DNA of 64,000 nucleotides from Chamaea fasciata (taxonomy: Eukaryota; Chordata; Aves; Passeriformes; Sylviidae): the NCBI GenBank assembly GCA_029207755.1, contig JARCOQ010000198.1, forward strand, positions 1 to 64,000, read 5' to 3'. Position 1 is the stretch's first letter. Each line of letters begins with the position of its first letter. The notes under the pieces are model-generated. The model made no database searches and was not told the origin of the DNA. It was given only the letters and a program-made list of their open reading frames with translations. The position numbers and the translations under genes were made by a program. Of this stretch, positions 59,461 through 64,000 are shown piece by piece.

Positions 59461-62400
59461 GACATCAGGCACCTGGGCAGCTGACTTTACTTACCCCTGG
59501 AAAAAGGCCATCATTTGTGCCAAACTCCCTCTGCTGGGCACCCGGCTCCGGCCACCTACAATCCCGAACGGAACAGGATTTCTTCCAGATGCAAGCTGCC
59601 ACAAGCTGGAAGCCTGGCTTCCCTTGGAGGGCCAAAGGCCTCCTACAAACTGACATCAGGCACCTGGGCAGCTGACTTTACTTACCCCTGGAAACAGGCC
59701 ATCCTTTCTGACCAACTCCCTCTGCCGGGCACCTGGCCTCGGCCACCTACAATCTTGAACGGAATAGGATTTTTTCCAGATGGAAGCTGCATTGAACAGG
59801 AAGAGTAGCATCACTTGGAGAGCCAAAGGCCTGCTACAAACTGACATCAGGCACCTGGGCAGCTGACTTTACTTACCCCTGGAAACAGGTTCTCATTTGT
59901 GCCCAACTCCCACATCCGGGCACCAGGCCTCGGTCACCTACGAACCCAAACGGAACAGGATTTCTTCCAGATGCAAGCTGCCACAAGCTGGAAGCCTGGC
60001 TTCCCATGGAGGGCCAAAGGCCTACTACAAACTGACATCAGGCACCTGGGCAGCTGACTTTACTTACCCCTGGAAACAGGCCATCCTTTGTTCCCAACTC
60101 CTGCAGCAGGGCACCTGGCCTCGGCCACCTACAATCCCAAACGGAACAGGATTTCTTCAAGATGCAAGCTGCCACAAGCTGGAAGCCTGGCTTCCCATGG
60201 AGGGCCAAAGGCCTGCTACAAACTGATTCAAGGCACCTGGGCAGCTGACTTTACTAACCCCTGGAAACAGGCCATCATTTGTGCCCAACTCCCTCTGCCG
60301 GGCACCTGGCCTCGGCCACCTTCAATCCCGAATGGAACAGGATTTCTTCCAGATGCAAGCTGCCACAAACTGGTAGACTTGCTTCCCTTGGATGGCCAAA
60401 GGCCTCCTACAAACTGACATCAGGCACCTGGGCAGCTGACTTTACTTAGCCCTGGAAACAGGCCATCATTTGTGCCCAATTTCCTCTGCCGGGCACCTGG
60501 CCTCGGCCACCTACAATCCCGAACGGAACAGGATTTCTTCCAGATGCAAGCTGCCACAAGCTGGAAGCCTGGCTTCCCATGGAGGGCCAAAGGCCCTCTA
60601 CAAACTGACATCAGGCACCTGGGCAGCTAACTTTACTTCCCCCTGGAAACAGGCCATCCTTTGTGCCCAACTCCCTCTGCCAGGCACCTGGCCTCGGCCA
60701 CCTACATTCCCGAGCAGAACAGCATTTCTTCAAGATGCAAGCTGCCACAAACTGGAAGACTTGCTTCTCTTGGAGGGCCAAAGGCCTCCTACAAACTGAA
60801 ACCAGGCACCTGGGCAGCTAACTTTACTTACCCCTGGAAACAGGCCATCCATTGTTCCCAACTCCCTCTGCCGGGCACCTGGCCTCGGCCACCTACAATC
60901 CTGAACGGAACAGCATTTCTTCCAGATGCAAGCTGCCACAAGCTGGAAGCCAGGCTTCCCATGGAGGGCCAAAGGCCTGCTACAAACTGATTCAAGGCAC
61001 CTGGGCAGCTGACTTTACTTAGCCCTGGAAACAGGCCATCATTTGTGCCCAACTCCCTCTGCCGGGCACCTGGCCTCGGCACCTTCAATCCCGAATGGAA
61101 CAGGATTTCTTCCAGATGCAAGCTGCCACAAACTGGTAGACTTGCTTCCCTTGGATGGTCAAAGGCCTCCTACAAACTGACATCAGGCACCTGGGCAGCT
61201 GACTTTACTAACCCTTGGAAACAGGCCATCATTTGTTCCCTACTCCCTCAGCAGGGCACCCGGCTCCGGACACCTACAATCCCGAACGAAACAGGATTTC
61301 TTCCAGATGCAAGCTGCCACAAGCTGGAAGCCTGGCTTCCCTTGGAGGGCCAAAGTCCTCCTACAAACTGACATCAGGCACCTGGGCAGCTAACTTTACT
61401 TACCCCTGGAAACAGGCCATCCTTTGTTCCCAACTCCCTCTGCCGGGCACCTGGCCTCGGCCACCTACAATCCCGAACGGAACAGGATTTCTTCCAGATG
61501 CAAGCTGCCACAAACTGGAAGACTAGCTTCCCTTGCAGGGCTAAAGGCCTGCTACAAACTGACATCAGGCACCTGGGCAGCTGACTTTACTTAGCCCTGG
61601 AAACAGGCCATCTTTGTGCCCAACTCCCTCTGCCGGGCACCTGGCCTCGGCCACCTACAATCCCGAAGGGAACAGGATTTCTTCCAGATGCAAGCTGCCA
61701 CACACTGGAAGACTAGTTTCCCTTGAAGGGCCAAAGGCCTCCTACAAACTGACATCAGGCACCTGGGCAGCTGACTTTACTTAGCCCTGGAAACAGGCCA
61801 TCATTTGTGCCCAACTCCCACATCCGGGCACCAGGCCTCGGTCACCTACGATCCCAAACGGAACAGGATTTCTTCCAGATGCAAGCTGCCACAAGCTGGA
61901 AGCCTGGCTTCCCATGGAGGGCCAAAGGCCTACTACAAACTGACATCAGGCACCTGGGCAGCTGACTTTACTTACCTCTGGAAACAGGCCATCCTTTGTT
62001 CCCAACTCCCTCTGCCGGGCACCCGGCCTCGGCCACCTACAATCCCGAACGGAACAGCATTTCTTCCAGATGCAAGCTGCCGCAAGCTGGAAGCCAGGCT
62101 TCCCATGGAGGGCCAAAGGCCTGCTAAAAACTGACATCAGACACCTGGGCAGCTGACTTTACTTACCCCTGGAAATAGGCCATCATTTGTGCCCAACTCC
62201 CTCTGCTGGGCACGTGGCTCCGGCCACCTACAATCCCGAACGGAACAGGATTTCTTCAAGATGCAAGCTGCCACAAGCTGGAAGCCTGGCATCCCTTGGA
62301 GGGCCAAAGGCCTCCTACAAACTGACATCAGGCACCTGGGCAGCTGACTTTACTTACCCCTGGAAACAGGCCATCCTTTCTGACCCACTCCCTCTGCCGG

Positions 62401-62514
62401 GCACCTGGCCTCGGCCACCTACAATCTTGAACGGAATAGGATTTTTTCCAGATGCAAGCTGCATTGAACAGGAAGACTAGCATCACTTGGAGAGCCAAAG
62501 GCCTGCTACAAACT
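59461..62514. repeat. Core unit 11, 16 monomers
   Basis: Order: L-C'-H-Q-R-S-G-T-R-B-U-V-H'-W-J-C; 3054 bp (16 x 191 minus 2). The losses are GGCACCTTC for GGCCACCTTC near 61079 and the 190-bp V monomer. It resembles core unit 7 but lacks B' and has an H-type monomer where unit 7 has P. U through C match 46857-48001 at offset 14,513. It shows the core continues beyond the disordered block. Confidence 0.83.
61561..61750. repeat. 190-bp monomer (example of the one-base-short class)
   Basis: It has GGCCATCTTTGTGCCC where 191-bp monomers have GGCCATC(C/A)TTTGTGCCC, one base shorter at m52-m53. The same deletion occurs near 1074, 2982, 4317, 8903, 11766, 15395, 17685, 18640, 21121, 47095 and here. 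Such monomers are absent from the core units except unit 7 and unit 11. Confidence 0.88.
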
Positions 62515-63850
62515 GACATCAGGCACCTGGGCAGCTGACTTTACTTACCCCTGGAAACAGGTTCTCATTTGTGCCCAACTCCCACATCCGGGCACCAGGC
62601 CTCGGTCACCTACGATCCCAAACGGAACAGGATTTCTTCCAGATGCAAGCTGCCACAAGCTGGAAGCCTGGCTTCCCATGGAGGGCCAAAGGCCTACTAC
62701 AAACTGACATCAGGCACCTGGGCAGCTGACTTTACTTACCCCTGGAAACAGGCCATCCTTTGTGCCCAACTCCCTCAGCAGGGCACCTGGCCTCGGCACC
62801 TACAATCCCAAACGGAACAGGATTTCTTCCAGATGCAAGCTGCCACAAGCTGGAAGCCTGGCTTCCCATGGAGGGCCAAAGGCCTGCTAAAAACTGATTC
62901 AAGGCACCTGGGCAGCTGACTTTACTAACCCCTGGAAACAGGCCATCATTTGTGCCCAACTCCCTCTGCCGGGCACCTGGCCTTGGCCACCTTCAATCCC
63001 GAATGGAACAGGATTTCTTCCAGATGCAAGCTGCCACAAACTGGTAGACTTGCTTCCCTTGGATGGCCAAAGGCCTCCTACAAACTGACATCAGGCACCT
63101 GGGCAGCTGACTTTACTAACCCTTGGAAACAGGCCATCATTTGTTCCCTACTCCCTCAGCAGGGCACCCGGCTCCGGACACCTACAATCCCGAACGAAAC
63201 AGGATTTCTTCCAGATGCAAGCTGCCACAAGCTGGAAGCCTGGCTTCCCTTGGAGAGCCAAAGGCCTCCTACAAACTGACATCAGGCACCTGGGCAGCTG
63301 ACTTTACTTACCCCTGGAAACAGGCCATCATTTGTGCCCAATTTCCTCTGCCGGGCACCTGGCCTCGGCCACCTACAATCCCGAACGGAACAGGATTTCT
63401 TCCAGATGCAAGCTGCCACAAGCTGGAAGCCTGGCTTCCCATGGAGGGCCAAAGGCCTTCTACAAACTGACATCAGGCACCTGGGCAGCTGACTTTACTT
63501 CCCCCTGGAAACAGGCCATCCTTTGTGCCCAACTCCCTCTGCCAGGCACCTGGCCTCGTCCACCTACATTCCCGAGCAGAACAGCATTTCTTCAAGATGC
63601 AAGCTGCCACAAACTGGAAGACTGGTTTCCCATGGAGGGCCAAAGGCCTCCTACAAACTGACATAAGGCACCTGGGCAGCTGACTTTACTTACCCCTGGA
63701 AACAGGCCATCCTTTGTTCCCAACTCCCTCTGCCGGGCACCTGGCCTCGGCCACCTACAATCCCGAACGGAATAGGATTTCTTCCAGATGCAAGCTGCCA
63801 CAAACTGGAAGACTAGCTTCCCTTGGAGGGCCAAAGGCCTCCTACAAACT
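62515..63850. repeat. Right-edge block, 7 monomers
   Basis: Order: H, a Q-like monomer with CCCTCAGCAGGG and one base missing (CTCGGCACC, 62795), R, B variant with GAGAGCC, S variant with TTACCCC, G variant with CCTCGTCCACC and GACTGGTTTCCC, then a consensus-like monomer starting GACATAAGG. H to Q to R without L-C' in front is not the core order. Confidence 0.78.
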
Positions 63851-64000
63851 GACATCAGGCACCTGGGCAGCTGACTTTACTTACCTCTGGAAACAGGCCA
63901 TCCTTTGTTCCCAACTCCTGCAGCAGGGCACCTGGCCTCGGCCACGTATAATCCTGAACGTAACAGGATTTCTTCAAGATGCAAGCTGCCACAAGCTGGA
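63851..64000. repeat. Partial monomer at right edge
   Basis: The first 150 bases of a monomer are present, with CTCCTGCAGCAGGG, CACGTATAATCCTGAACG and CTTCAAGATG. It resembles the Q-like monomer at 55642. It ends at ACAAGCTGGA (m150), so the array continues to the right. Confidence 0.9.

Larger units (their letters stand above)
1..64000. repeat. 191-bp satellite array, head to tail, filling the window
   Basis: The same unit of about 191 bp recurs without a gap, always in one orientation. Each monomer begins GACATCAGGCACC, continues through GGAAACAGGCC (from m39) and GGAACAGGATTTC (from m110), and ends AAAGGCCTCCTACAAACT. The start motif falls at 68, 259, 450 and onward to 63469 and 63660, with only single-base drifts. 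The hand-counted consensus is 111 of 191 G+C. Monomers differ in groups of linked substitutions that recur at multiples of 191, which is a higher-order repeat pattern. No unique sequence, mobile element or inverted block was seen. Satellites of this kind usually form centromeres or pericentromeric heterochromatin; that role is inferred, not shown. Confidence 0.98.

Noticed and set aside
1..64000. CRISPR-like or prokaryotic direct-repeat array
   Set aside because: The repeats are contiguous 191-bp units with no unique spacers between short repeats, and there are no cas genes. The pattern is that of a eukaryotic satellite.
1..64000. Tandem gene family or repeat-domain protein such as a zinc-finger cluster or mucin
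   Set aside because: A coding tandem repeat would keep the frame from unit to unit. The 191-bp unit shifts frame at each step, and single-base length variants are tolerated.
1..64000. Inverted monomers or a palindromic turn in the array
   Set aside because: Every start motif is in the same orientation and I found no reverse-complement GACATCAGGCACC copy along the array.

Overview
The whole window is one uninterrupted tandem satellite array. A monomer of about 191 bp repeats head to tail, always in the same orientation, from base 1 to base 64000: 334 complete monomers (68-63850) plus a partial monomer at each edge. The phase never breaks. Counting from the conserved GACATC at 68, the 332 monomer steps to 63469 fall only 11 bp short of 332 x 191, and I can place nearly all the single-base length variants responsible. 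I see no protein-coding gene, RNA gene, transposon, CRISPR array or unique-sequence island. Recurrent open frames (about 63 codons on one strand, about 109 on the other) are by-products of the repeat.

Organism: this is eukaryotic satellite DNA of the centromeric or pericentromeric kind. My hand-built consensus is about 58% G+C (111 of 191). Its CpG sites vary mainly by C-to-T or G-to-A change, as expected for germline CpG methylation, so a vertebrate is the best guess. From memory, a 191-bp satellite called Tgut191A has been described at zebra finch centromeres. Length and G+C content make a songbird plausible, but I cannot compare sequences here and the species is not proven.

Layout. (1) 68-14964: two long higher-order copies of 41 and 37 monomers, about 7.8 and 7.1 kb, related by one single-monomer insertion and two net deletions. 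(2) 14965-23173: three diverging copies of a 16-18-monomer unit. (3) 23174-28904: transition, including a 12-mer and a 9-mer. (4) 28905-52967: nine consecutive higher-order units of 17, 12, 16, 8, 14, 16, 17, 14 and 12 monomers. All start with the same five-monomer core (called here L-C'-H-Q-R) and then take alternative paths through a shared set of monomer types. (5) 52968-64000: one more core unit breaking down, a block related to 22983-23938, another core unit (59461-62514), and the right edge.

Monomer letters are my own labels; each is defined on one reference unit (28905-32151). Coordinates inside a monomer (m1-m191) count from the G of GACATC. Mosaic monomers, in-register junctions and shared private variants show that unequal exchange or gene conversion has repeatedly reshuffled the array. 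The segment 35168-38110 carries an abnormal cluster of single-base indels and is probably poor assembly consensus.
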